Shown: piece after piece, positions 24,470-36,690 of the stretch
Layout: each line of letters starts with the position of its first letter
Position numbering within the stretch: the stretch's first letter is position 1
Assembly: GCA_016800925.1 (NCBI GenBank)
Contig: JABCPU010000193.1
Location: 60,418 to 124,417, forward strand
Source of the DNA: Suillus spraguei
Taxonomy: Eukaryota; Basidiomycota; Agaricomycetes; Boletales; Suillaceae
Length of the DNA stretch: 64,000 nucleotides
Direction: 5' to 3'
Translations under genes and position numbers: made by a program
The notes under the pieces: model-generated
Database searches by the model: none
What the model was told of the DNA's origin: nothing
What the model saw: the letters and a program-made list of their open reading frames with translations, nothing else

Positions 24470-24783
24470 GCAGGGGTCTAGCCGTCCCCGTCCCTGCTCC
24501 TGCCTTTAAAGGCAAGCGTCCCTGCTTCTTATTTCCCATCCGCCATTTTTTTTTTTAAAATGAAAATTCCTTACATCACCGTCCCTGCGTCCCTGCTCTC
24601 AAAAGGAAAGCGTCCCTGCTCTCAAAAGGAAAGCGTCCCCGTCCCTGCTCTCAAAAGGAAAGCGTCCCCGCTCGCAAAAGGAAAGCGTCCCTGCTCTCAA
24701 AAGGCAACCGTCCCCGTCCCTGCTCTGAAAAGGAAAGCGTCCCTGCTCTCAAAAGGCAACCGTCCCCGTCCCTGCTCTCAATG
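24470..24783 (+). repeat. CCGTCCCTGC minisatellite element, copy 1
   Basis: Tandem units of about 23-29 bp built on CGTCCCTGCTCTCAAAAGGA run from 24590 to 24783, preceded by a related pyrimidine-rich lead (TCCCATCCGCCATTTTTT). A related sequence stands in front of the GMP synthase copies at 51931-52300 and 53965-54050. The array ends CTGCTCTCAATGGA directly at the 5' break of the Sec23 fragment. An open frame across it is an artefact of the repeat. Confidence 0.75.
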
Positions 24784-25950
<1,167 letters not shown>

Positions 25951-26345
25951 CCTCTGTAGCTAGTGAAATTGTGCAAAGGATAGCTAAAGGAGAATGTACG
26001 TCTTCCGAAGTCCTTGAGGCATACATTGCGCGTTCTGCTATAGCTCAGGCCAAGGTAAACTGTCTTACAGAAGGGGAGTAGATTCACCAATTCTCTTCTG
26101 GTATTTGTCTTACAGCCGCCCGGCCTGGATTCGAAGTAATTCGATCTTCTCATGGGTCATTAGCGCGGTTAGTCGCTACCTGCATCACTTGGCTCATTCT
26201 TGACTATTTTCTAGGTCTGTTCAGGACTGTGAATTGTTCTGCCAAACTATCTTTGGCCAAAAGGACTCGTCTCACCAGAATGTTCCCATGCCGTACCACG
26301 CTGTCGAGCTCCCTTCCAAGCTTCGCTTTGGCTATTACCTGTCAG
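25951..26345 (+). pseudogene. Amidase-signature hydrolase fragments
   Basis: Two pieces of a fatty-acid-amide-hydrolase-like amidase follow the Sec23 piece without a gap. The first, about 25956-26075, reads EIVQRIAKGECTSSEVLEAY and then QAKVNCLTE, typical of the amidase N-terminus. The second, about 26117-26345, reads FEVIRSSHGSLAR, then after a normal GTTAGT...TTCTAG intron SVQDCELFCQTIFGQKDSS and YHAVELPSKLRFGYYLS. The catalytic Ser-Ser-Lys core between them is deleted and everything after FGYY is lost. It cannot make a working enzyme. The right break fuses it to the Cys-rich gene near 26345. Confidence 0.75.
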
Positions 26346-28667
26346 GAACAGCCGTGTCATTTTGTGGAACTCTATTCCTGATGTCAGCCAGCTCCCTGCG
26401 AGCGCCTCAGGGTCCCTGTCGTTGCTCAACCTGCAATCGTCATCCTGTTCGCCGGTTTGTTCCGGAGATGGCATTTGCTCCTCTTCTGGGACGTGTCAAT
26501 GTCCAAGCGGATTCACCGGTTCATCTTGCGAGGCGTGCTCGTCTGGTTTCTTCGGACCGGAGTGTCAGGCCTGTCCGTCAGGGTGTACTTCATGCGATGA
26601 TGGAATCTCGGGCACGGGACGTTGCTTGGTGCCAGTAGTGTCAAACCTGCCATCGAGTTGCAATTGTATCAATGGCGAATGTGGCGCTAACGGACAGTGT
26701 ACCTGTCTTAGTGGTTGGACCTCGGCGTCAAACGGAACTCAATGTGCTGCATGTGCGGCCGGTTTCTTTTTAGCTACAAACGGGAACTGCGAAAGTCAGT
26801 TACGATACATTCTTTTTCTGTCTCATCAATCTCATCTTTGATTTCAGTTTGTCAGTTGGGTTGTCAACAGTGTGCTGATGGCACCGGGGACTGCATTACT
26901 TGCGCGTCCGGCTTTACTCAGGACGGGAACGACCGCACAATGTGCGATGCCATTCCGCAAACTACATCAAATGCACGACTTGTCCTACCGGAAGTTACGG
27001 TGCTGGGTCTAGTTGCGCGATTTGTTCGCCGCTTTGCACGACTTGTACCGGGTCAAATTCGAACGATTGTGTCATTTGCGGATCCGGCACGTACAAGTTT
27101 AATGGGTCATGCGTGACGACCAGTTCTGGGGGTGTTTGCTCAGGCTCCAATATGATTGCCAACAATGACAAGCATGAGTGCGACGGTAAGTGTATCCCAC
27201 TGTGCATTGACGTGTACTCAATATGTAATTCTCAGCTTGTGGACCGAAGTGCACGACCTGCCAGATATCCAATTTCAATGTGGCATCTACCGTCAATCAA
27301 GCTCAGTGTACCGGCTGTCTTCCTGGTTTTGTCTTGTCACAAGGGCAGTGTGTGACAGGTTGTCCATCTGGTACTTTCCTATCTCCTCAAGATAATTTGA
27401 CGTGTCCAGGTACGGACTGTCTCAATTCGATTGATTACTAAATTAGACTGATGTCGTCATGTATTCAGCTTGTTCTTCATCCTGTAGTAGCTGTGCGGGA
27501 AGCGCTACCACCTGCTTGACATGCGCGAACAACTTGCTAGCTTCAAACGGGCAGTGCGTCAGTTCTTGTCCCTCCAACACGTTTAGTTCTTCCGGGTCCT
27601 GCGTTCCCTGCCATCCAGACTGTGCAACATGTTCAGGTGCATCCTTTAACCAGTGCACAAGTTGCAACAAAGCACTCCCTGTCCTTACAAGTGGTCGCTG
27701 TCTCGCTACTTGCAGTCAGAACCAGTATTTCGACACAACGTCCTCAACATGCCAGTCTTGCGATTCCAGCTGTGCTAGCTGTTCAGGCGCCGGTCCGAAT
27801 AACTGCCTCGCTTGCTCAAGTTCTAGTCAAGTTTTGCGTGGGGGTGCTTGCACGTCAGCTAACTGCACCAGCGGTACAAGTGTTATCCCAAGTCTTGGGG
27901 CGTGCCTTTCAGAACTTGTACAAGTCTTACCTTCTGGTACCAGTTCAGGCGCGCTTCCCTCAGGGCTATCGACTCCGATTACAACCACAACCCAACGATT
28001 GCAGTGGTGGGAGATTTTACTTATGGCGCTTGGATGTACTTTCATCTTTGTGGCCTTTTTATACTGCTGGCGGCGCCGAGCTCGCAAGCAGCGAGCAAAG
28101 GAGACAGCAGCATTTGCGTCTGCTAAGGCCCTCCACAAGCAAAACTGGAGATGGTGACTTGCCCGCTTTGGAGAGAGGCTTTTTGGGCACAATCGTAGCA
28201 CGCGGCCTGAGACGGAGGAAATTGCTTTATGGAAACTGCGCGCTGCGGAGGAGGCACGGCACCATAAGGAAATGGAGACGCTTATGGGCGCACACGAGCA
28301 CTCTCGCTCGGGATCGAGCCGATCTCCTTCGCTTCATCTCTACAACCATCGCGAATCATATGATTACTCCGATGTTAATAGGCTATCAGGTTCCCTGTAT
28401 TCCCAAACGACAGGGAATGTTCGTTCCAGACCCGAACCTCGGCAGCCTGTCAAATCGGACCCTTTGAGTTCTCGATTTTCGACAACGACACTTGGATCTT
28501 CAGTACCCAAGAGACCAAACGTGTTGAAACGTCAGCTACTGCCTTCTAAACCGCTAACCGCCGCCGAGTCGTACGCTGCATCCGTAAGGCAGTCCCCGGA
28601 ACCTGACCCATCGCATTGGATCACACCTACAAATACGGGCGGATCTCGCAACCTCTTCCGTAAATAA
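26346..28667 (+). pseudogene. Cys-rich (furin/EGF-like repeat) single-pass membrane protein, broken
   Basis: A basidiomycete family of extracellular Cys-rich, growth-factor-receptor-like proteins. Successive modules are visible: CQCPSGFTGSSCEACSSGFF, CQLGCQQCADGTGDCITCA, CTTCPTGSYGAGSSCAICS, CSSSCSSCAGSATTCLTCA and CDSSCASCSGAGPNNCLAC, then a membrane segment (WWEILLMALGCTFIFVAFLY, about 28008-28070) with a stop-transfer RRRARKQRAK and a Ser/Arg-rich cytoplasmic tail to 28667. The N-terminus with its signal peptide is missing at the amidase junction. The frame shifts near 26965 and an in-frame TGA at 28155-28157 replaces what should be a second Trp. Introns are intact. Translation past these lesions is unlikely. 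Confidence 0.75.
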
Positions 28668-29282
28668 GCAATGTCTTCTCATAATTCTGCATGGACCTGG
28701 AGTATCAGACTGGATCTTACCTACCACGATCTTTACAACCACGCACATTGTATACATTTTTTTCGTCACTATATTGTAGCTTACGACTACGATCTTGATT
28801 ACTAGTAGCTCTTAAAAAACGCAAGTCGTATGTAGTGAAATGTATCACTTTTTTAAGTCTAGCTATCTGTGCGGACACTGGTTTTAAGCTTTACATAAGT
28901 TTATTGCCCTTTGCGTTCGTCCTTCAACGGAGGTTTCCCATTGTGCCTGTGTTGCATCGAATGACCGCGCGAAACTCCGCAAACACAGGATTGCGGGAGT
29001 TAACTATATCCCATCACGTTGAATTGCCAGGTGCCCATCTCCGTCCTAAACTTTCAATGTGGTACTGGCACGGTGACGTTTGACGCCACGCGTATACGCA
29101 CGCCGCACGGCTTTCATACAAAGACACCAAATCTATTGATATATATCATTAATTAATGTTGAACTTTAACGCCCAGTACTGCACATGACAGCAGCAATGA
29201 CTTATAAGCGGTCCGACAGCAAAGTGGGGATTCCGCTTCCCCACATTTCTCCTGCGCTTACTTCTTTTGTGACTGGCGCCTC
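28668..29282. other. Intergenic, no supported gene
   Basis: AT-rich spacer between the Cys-rich gene and the phosphatase. Frames before 29283 do not resemble the phosphatase N-terminus convincingly. Confidence 0.4.
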
Positions 29283-30745
29283 ATGGGTGGAAGCCCCGAA
29301 TGCTCCTGCTATACCGGTCCTACATCGTTTGCCTCCTTCGGCGATATCCCTGGCAATCTGTGTAGTCCTACAGATGATTGGCCACGTCCCTTTCGAAATT
29401 TGAACCATGACGCTGCCTGGGATCACCTGGCGGCAGCCTCCAACCTCCACAGCGTCAAATTTGACCCGACGGGACGGTGGCGTGCAGATGCCCTCAACTT
29501 CCAACCTTGCGCTGAGACTCCCTCGCAAGACCGTTATGCAATTCAGCAGATACATATTCAGGGACGCGTTTGGACCCTGTCTGCAGTTTTTGATGGTAGG
29601 CACAAGTTTTGAGAATGTGCTTGGTCATTGTGTCATTACCAGGAGTTATCCACAGGTCACCTGGGTAGCCATACTGTTGAGCATGTGGCCCATCACATGC
29701 CTATCATTGTGCGGGAACACTTGGAGTTGATCACTCGGAAAACGGTGACCGTGTTGTACCGCCACCTTTAATTGCGGACATGTTTTCGATGGCCATTCGC
29801 GCTTTTGATGACGCCATCGCCAATGACGTCCTGGAACTTTTCCCGGACGGTTTGTCATCTTTATCTCGCTTGTCGGACTTGCAGATCCAGGAAGTTCTCG
29901 ATGATCAACTTTCCGGAGGCCAAAATTACACGAAGGCAAGGCTGTGTATGTATGGTACTACTGCACTCGTAGCTCTTGTTGACCCTGATCACCAAAATCT
30001 ATGGCTTGCCAACCTGGGTGACTGCCAAGGACGTACGTAAAGCGTGACGATATTGTCCATCGTGACGGCTAACTTTTGAATTCAAGTGATGGTCTCAGAG
30101 ACTGATCAAAAATCGTGGAACGTGGAAGTTTTGACGCAATTTCATAACGGGGAAAATCCGCTTGAGGTCCAGCGCGTCATGAATGAGCACCCTGGTGAGC
30201 CGGAGTGTATTGTGGATAGTCGTGTGCTTGGAGCTATTGCACCCTTTCGATGCATGTTACATTCATATTTTCATACTTTACTATCCGCTGACCTACTCGA
30301 TGATTGAACAGGTCTGGGAGACACCCCCTTCAAACAACCACCCGAGTTCACCCGACGTATTCTCTATAATTTATATCCTGGTCAGCACGACACATCTCCT
30401 TGGGAAGAATTCTTGATGAGGAACCATACGCCTCCATATATTTCGTCCACGCCGGAAGTCACGCATTATCCCCTTGATCCATCCCCCCGAGCTCCTCGCA
30501 AATATCTTATACTCTGTTCAGATGGGTTCACAGACATATGTGGCACAAATCAACGTGCGATTGTTGATCAGTGGGCTCGTGCAGCCGCACGCAGTAACTC
30601 AAGAGAGCTAGATGAAAAGAGTCTGGCCCTCCGACTGCTTTGGCAGGCGCTTGGTAATGATCCGAAGAGCGTATCTCGTGTTCTGACTTTGAACATGGAC
30701 TCACCTTGGTTAGATGATGTGTCTATTGTTGTACAGTGTTTATAA
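29283..30745 (+). CDS. PP2C-type protein phosphatase, probably with one frame break
   Basis: A metal-dependent Ser/Thr phosphatase of a family expanded in mushrooms. Blocks seen: DALNFQPCAETPSQDRY, VWTLSAVFDGHLGSHTV (PP2C metal motif DGHxG with Leu for Gly), YGTTALVALVDPDHQNLWLA followed by NLGDCQG, NEHPGEPECIVDSRVLG, and KYLILCSDGFTDICGTN near the end. Introns are at about 29595-29653, 30033-30088 and 30252-30312; the last appears to use a GC donor (GCATGT) with a normal AG. Between HLELITRK and VPPPLIADMFSMAIRA, near 29735, the frame shifts by one base and a TAA follows in the old frame. This is a mutation or a base error. The start at 29283 is the first ATG in the frame; an upstream exon is possible. 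Confidence 0.7.
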
Positions 30746-30964
30746 TGTATCATAGCGATAGTCTGAAGAGCCTACTTATTCTACGTTAACGTGCCTGCTA
30801 ACCCACATGGCAATGTGGAGTGGAGTGGTTTATTTGCAATTTGTTGGACCTCCAACAAATAAAGACAAACAACGCTTGCTTCACTGGTTACCGGGTTGTC
30901 GTACAGGACACGGAGACCACATGCTTGCCTCTTCCTAAATCATTGTATTGCCTTACGGAGGTTG

Positions 30965-31345
30965 ATGGTGAAACCATTTCAATCGTCTGCGTCTACTGAT
31001 TCCTCCGACCTTTTTGGTCCCGGTGATCCAGAGTTCCTCGAGGCTCTCAGGAACGTGGTGCTACCCGGAGATCAAATCACAGCTCCCCAAGAGTCCCTGA
31101 ATCGCAAGCGTCTCCGTGATGAAAGTGACGAGCAGCAAGTTGGGGCGACATCACACGGGACCTTGACCCATGGACTTGGTGACACTGAAGGTAATCCTGA
31201 GATTTACGGCGCATCTCGCTTTGGACATTTCGGAGAGTACATGCATCGCAAGTGCGCCAAACTGCAGATACAAAATGCAACCCTTGATGCAAGCCAAGAC
31301 GTGGGTGCCAGAAAAAAAATCTTTAGTGGTCTTTCAATATATGTG
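30965..31345 (+). pseudogene. REV1-like 5' fragment
   Basis: The N-terminus of a REV1-type translesion synthesis protein ending at the entrance of its BRCT domain. From MVKPFQSSASTDSSD the frame runs through FGPGDPEFLEALRNVVLPGD, the basic KRLRDESDEQQ, and the diagnostic SRFGHFGEYMHRKCAKLQ and IQNATLDAS, to KIFSGLSIY. A donor GTGCGT follows at about 31343, but the expected continuation of the BRCT domain is absent and unrelated sequence takes over. BRCT, polymerase and C-terminal interaction domains are all missing, so this is a gene fragment of roughly 125 residues. Confidence 0.65.
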
Positions 31346-31797
31346 CGTATCTGCATTGTTACCGCAGGAATGCAGGGCCTCAACTTTGACAGATTAATGG
31401 GTGGACAAATCCTTCAGTTCAAGATCTACGTCAATTGATAGTGATGCATTAATAAGGATATTTGTAAATGGGTTAGGTTAAATATGTGGTTATGTTGACC
31501 CTCAGGGCCTTGAAACAGTAAATGAATACCAATGGATTAATATTTCATTCAAAATGGCAGTCGTGTAACCCTCAAAAACATACCTAAAGTGTAGTATTTT
31601 AAACATATATGTACACAGTATATATGAAAGCTTGTTATTCCCGTATTGGCATTTTGTAGGTATACATATCAACATCATATCTGTACCTATAAAAGATGGA
31701 GGCTAGTATCAAGATGATATATAGTGTACATTCATACACACACAAAGTGTATCCTACAATAGTATTGCTATGGTATTGTAGATGAAGTCAGCGCATA
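31346..31797. other. AT-rich spacer
   Basis: No gene seen. TATATG/ACACAC-rich sequence leads into the 63-bp repeat. Confidence 0.4.
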
Positions 31798-32055
31798 GAA
31801 CATGTTGCATGGGCGTGTGCTTGGTCACATATGGTACACACATATATACACACGCCCATAAAACATGTGGCATGGGCGTGTGCTTAGTCAAATATGTTGT
31901 ACACTCATATACACACGCTTATACAACATGTGGCATCCGCGTGTGCTTAGTCAAATATGTTGTACACTCATATACACACGCTTATACAACATGTGGCATC
32001 CGCGTGTGCTTAGTCACATATGTTATGTACTCGCATATAAAACATGTGGCGGGGG
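31798..32055 (+). repeat. 63-bp tandem repeat, about four units
   Basis: Units start ACATGTGGCATCCGCGTGTG or ACATGTGGCATGGGCGTGTG and continue with CTTAGTCA, AAATATGTTGTACACTCA and TATACACACGCTTATACA. Each unit holds an imperfect inversion of GCGTGTG and CACACGC. The third and fourth units are almost identical. The core GTGGCATG recurs in introns of genes A and B (36222, 36341, 39899), linking this array to the locus on its right. Confidence 0.8.
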
Positions 32056-32335
32056 CGGACATCAAACAATTAAAATACATATTACATAATCAATTCAATT
32101 AATTATATCATGTGACATATGCAGACTTCGGACATCGAAGGATTAATACATCAGGAGTACGGAAGGTCGGAAAGTCTGTTGTATTTATAGTACATGAGTA
32201 AACTTCGCGGACATCGAAGGAATAATACATGAGGCAGACGGGAAAAAGGCAGAGGGAACCGGATAGTGATACGAATCGATCTCAGACACGTACCATTTCC
32301 ATTGATCTGTCTATTCCAACAATCTCCCTGTCTAA
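32056..32335 (+). promoter_or_regulatory. Upstream region of gene A
   Basis: Two copies about 77 bp apart (near 32128 and 32207) of a segment with GGACATCGAAGGA and TAATACAT precede a pyrimidine-rich lead (TTCCATTGATCTGTCTATTC) and the ATG at 32336. This looks like a promoter with a short duplication. Confidence 0.4.
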
Positions 32336-35300
32336 ATGCCGCCCAAAACTAAAGGAGGAGGCAAAAAGAAAGGTGCCAGTGTGAGTGAACAATCTAAAGG
32401 AAGCAAAGAAGTACTAACCTTAATTTAAACGTATAAACGCCTATCAGGATGGAGAAGTGACGCATTTGCACTTGAACAGTCGACCTGTGCAAGCGAATGT
32501 GCCAGACAATGACTTAGCGAAACAGACGCAGAAATTAGACTCTCACGTCGCTAAGTGCAGAGCTGGAACAGGATGGCTCGATCTAGTCGCGGTGGCCGAT
32601 CGATTGAAATTCGGGGTATACAACGACAGACCTGAAAATGCCAGCGAAACGAACAAGTTGGTCGCATCGTTTCGTGAACAAGGGATTGTACCTATGAGAG
32701 AAACATCAGCGATCCCCTTGATTATTGATATCAAGCGATTAAAAAATGCAAACTCGCTGACTCGGGACTTTGCAGAACTGGACGACGTACCTGAGCTTAA
32801 GATACTCGACGCAGAACCGATCGTAGTTGCATCTGGCCAGCATCGACTGTCGGCGTTGTTGAAATACAATCAAAGTCTCAAGGATGAGCTTGCCTCACTA
32901 ACGAGGAAGCGCGACAGGATCAGGGAGTTACACTCACTCACTAAGGAACATCTGGAGGCATACAAAGAACTGGAGGAACGGATGGGAGTGGTGATGGGTA
33001 TCTTATCAGGGATAGGGAAGTGGGGAGTGATCGTATATGATCAAGGTGAGTATATTGGTCCGCATATAACACACGTAGCCAGGGCGCCTGCAAAACACAC
33101 ACATGAAGAGTGCATCCGCCCTGGCCACACGTATCATGTGCGCCCTTCTGACGAGTTGCTCTTGCAGGCAAGCTATTGGCTAAGGGCACCGAGTTAGCCT
33201 TGCATTTAAGTCGCAACAATACGTTCCACGAATACAAAGAGACCCAGGAAGAGGTGCTCATTACCGTCTTGAAAAAGATGGCCATGGCTCATGCCAATGC
33301 ACCGGTGGGTGCCAAAAACACTGCGGCGATCGAGACGCTCGAGGAGGAACGTGAAGGCAAGAAGAACGCGCGCTTGCAAAAGGTCCTGCATCACAAGGAG
33401 TTATGCATGCTCCTCTCGACTCGCCTTCTGAAGTTGGGCACTCATTTTCGGAAAAGACATGAGTTTGCCGTAACGTGGCTGTGGAAATCGATCGACATAA
33501 ACATGGGGGTGAGTATATGTTTGATGCAATCGCTGAGGAATATGCAGACTTACCCTCCATTTAGTTGTACCTGCTATTGCTCGAAGCACGATGCACACGA
33601 CTTCAAGTACTCGGCTGTCAAAAAGAGTTCCCGTCGTATGACACCCTCAGTCATCTATTAGAAGAGGCCGAGAATGGCAATGAAACTGCGAAGGTAAAGC
33701 TTACCGCAATGCGTGAAGACATGTCGAGCTGCAGGTCAGACGAGTTGGGTGACCTCTCCACATGGTCGGAGGTCATAGGCAAGCTCGACGCACACGCTGC
33801 AAAGTCATTCGAGGGGCATGAAGACTGCATGCAGCAAATGACACCTGCTTATGTCACAGCGTTGAGCAAGTACCGAGCGAACGTGATATGCACCTTGCGA
33901 GAATCCTGGTCCCTGTCGAATAAAAAAGAGTCTGTCATACAAGCTAACGAGATACTCAAGCGACTCGATAGCATCGTCGCTCGCGTCGCTCTCAGCCTGA
34001 CTCCTGACGAAAGTGCTAACTTCGCACCAGAGCCACTGCTCGGAGGGTGGCTAATGGACTATGTCTGGCAATGCTTGACAAAGGTACAGGTGGGAATCGC
34101 AGAGGTAAGTCAAACAGTCAAAATGTTCAATAGAATCACTGACCTAATGCTGATGACAGATTTGTCGCTGGTTTGAGCCCCTGCTCGATCATTTCCGTCG
34201 TGTCAGTGGGAGGACGCATCTCATGGACGATTGGTCCACGGTGATGCTCAACAACATTGCGAAGGACCAACGAATAGTCGAACCTGACGCTGGTATCGCT
34301 GTGAGTTTGAATTTGCGAGTCAAACATGTCTGTTAATGTTTCATTGAAGATTGCAGAGCTTATATGGACTTACCGGCAATCGTTCGTGATGCGTCTCAAC
34401 AATCAGATGTTGGAAATCGGACGTCAAGACTTACAGCGACCGAAGGACAAAAAAGAGTTCGAGGAGACTCTGACGAACATGGAGGACAGCGAGAAGTTCT
34501 TCTGCGAGACCCTGTTGAAATTAGTGACCACCCGCAGGCAGAAGAACATCGTTAACCCTCGTGACTTCACAGGAGAAAGTAACCTGGTCGCTGGAACGCT
34601 CGGCTTACAGGTGACTTCATGGGATTGGCCATCGCCTACCCACCGAAACCATGCGCGAGACCTCCTCCCCTGTGTCCAGGGACTTACACTGGAGCGACTA
34701 TTCCTCGTCAACTATCGCCCCGAGCTTCTCAAGGATGCGTGGGTAGGTGCCTTGAGGAGACTTATGGAAATCACCCTCGCGAAGTACGTTCAACCTCTAC
34801 AGACGATTGACAATGGGAGACTACGCACCGTCAAGAAATTCAATTGGTGGGACAGCCTAACGACCAGAGAGACACAGATGGATCCTCAATGCGTAATCGA
34901 CGAAGTCAAGCAGGCAATTGTCCACAAGCAGCAGCAGGTGAAAGAACGACTAATGCTCGAGGAAGCCCACAGAGATGCTATCCAAAAACTCGTCAACCAC
35001 ATCACGAACTTGCCTTGTACAAAGGCCTCATCAGCGCCGAATGCACTGATGTCTGCAGATGTGTGGGTACCAATGGAGCAAATGATACGGGTGAGATTCA
35101 GGCGCACATGCCACTTGTTGTATGCGCTGACCTTTCGTTCAATAACTCTCACTTTTCTTTCCAGGGTATTATACTTAATACTTCCAGAGAACGAGATCGG
35201 TTCTTATCCGACAATCCAATCAAGCCCTTCGACATTTGCACTGATGTCGTCGATCTCAAGATTGTTTTACCTCAATATCACAAAGATGAGTATACATCAG

Positions 35301-36690
35301 TGAGTACCATATAATTATAATCTGTGTGTATATTTACATAGTTATACTACTATAAGGGATATGACGACAATGATCTTGAACGAGATGTAAATTCTGTCTC
35401 TACGGAACTGGGCACTCAGACGATTGTCAATGTGGACGACACACATGTCTCTGAACATGATGGTGTCACTCCTATTACTCATTCTCAATCACTTCCCCCT
35501 GTTACCAGCGTTCATATTCCTTCCGATCAACCACCACGTCCGGTCCCTAAGCCCCGTCCTATCCCCAAGCGGACAGCAACTGCAGTTCATCCTTCCTCTG
35601 ACTCAAACAACGACTGTCAAAGTGTGGCCCCTGCAGTATCTGGTGTTAGTGTTAGTGACACTGCTTCCCTTGCACCAAGGAGTACCCCCCGTCTTCCTGA
35701 TCTAGGAGGTGCGTACAATTTACTATCATGTGTTCCTTCTTAATAATCTCACTGTTATAATATATACATTCGTCCTCTTCTTCAGAAGTTCGTCAACTTG
35801 ATGGTCCTCGTCATGTTGTCCCCGACCCTTCTGTATCTACAGGCGCACATAAGACTGTGGCGGAGGCGCCTCATGTACATAGTAAGTGTTTTATCTTAAT
35901 ACATTTTGATTGATCCTTCATCACTCCATAGCTTCTATCTTGTCCTCTCTATCTGATGTAATGCCCACCTCCCAGGAACCTCAGCGAACTGCATGTAAGT
36001 CTTTTCATTATCTTATGGTCCAACAATATACTGATATTCTCGTAGCTGCTCTCCTCAGTGAACAACTCCCGCCCACTGACTTATTGTCAGGCTTTAGCAC
36101 CTCCGATACCAGTTGGTATAACCCTGACATGGAGAACGACGTCGAAGTCCCTGATTTGACTGAGGATCGAGCGTCAGACATTATGGATGAGTCTGGTGGT
36201 TCATGTAAGTCCGCATATACAACAAGTGGCATGCGCGCCGTTGACATCTTAGTTGTTCAGTATACACGCCCACTCAACCTCTGTCCCAGTCCGTGTCTGA
36301 CTTCATAGATGACACTGGAGATATAGGTGAGTCAGCCCATGCTACATGTGGCATGCGCGTCTGTTGATATACTTGCTCCTTAGTTTACACTCCTACTCGA
36401 CCTCTCACTCAGTTGTCGTCTGATCATGTCACAGGTTAGCTCGTTGCCTGTTGTGTCCTACATAACCTAACCCTCCCAGAACGCCATGCTCTCTCAGGCC
36501 CTTCAGCTAAACGTGCTCGTGCAGCTACTGGTGCGTGCACTTTTCTTGTTGTACTCGTCTGTCTACTCACAACATCCATGCAGGTGCTTCATCCTCCTCT
36601 TCGACTCATGAGCGGGGCAGCAAGCAAAAGAAGAAGGCCAAGGTCCGCGAGGGCTCCCAGGAATCCGATGGCATCATCATTCCCATTTGA
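32336..36690 (+). CDS. Gene A: 15-exon protein with ParB/sulfiredoxin-like motif
   Basis: Exons 32336-32380, 32448-33045, 33168-33508, 33565-34104, 34160-34300, 34350-35090, 35165-35299, 35342-35708, 35786-35881, 35932-35994, 36046-36204, 36261-36326, 36384-36434, 36480-36530 and 36584-36690 splice in frame to 1166 residues, every junction GT-AG. After a basic start (MPPKTKGGGKKKGAS), residues about 95-155 lead to VVASGQHRLSALLKYN, matching the ParB/Srx-fold signature (GxHRxxA), with TSAIPLIIDIKRL before it. A long helical middle (residues about 150-850) has no family I know. The tail is Pro/Ser-rich with short phase-1 exons, two of them related (YTPTQPLSQS and YTPTRPLTQL), and ends in a basic SKQKKKAKVRE. 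The intact structure among decayed neighbours suggests a young or selected gene. A DNA-associated role is inferred from the ParB-like motif and basic ends only. Confidence 0.75.
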
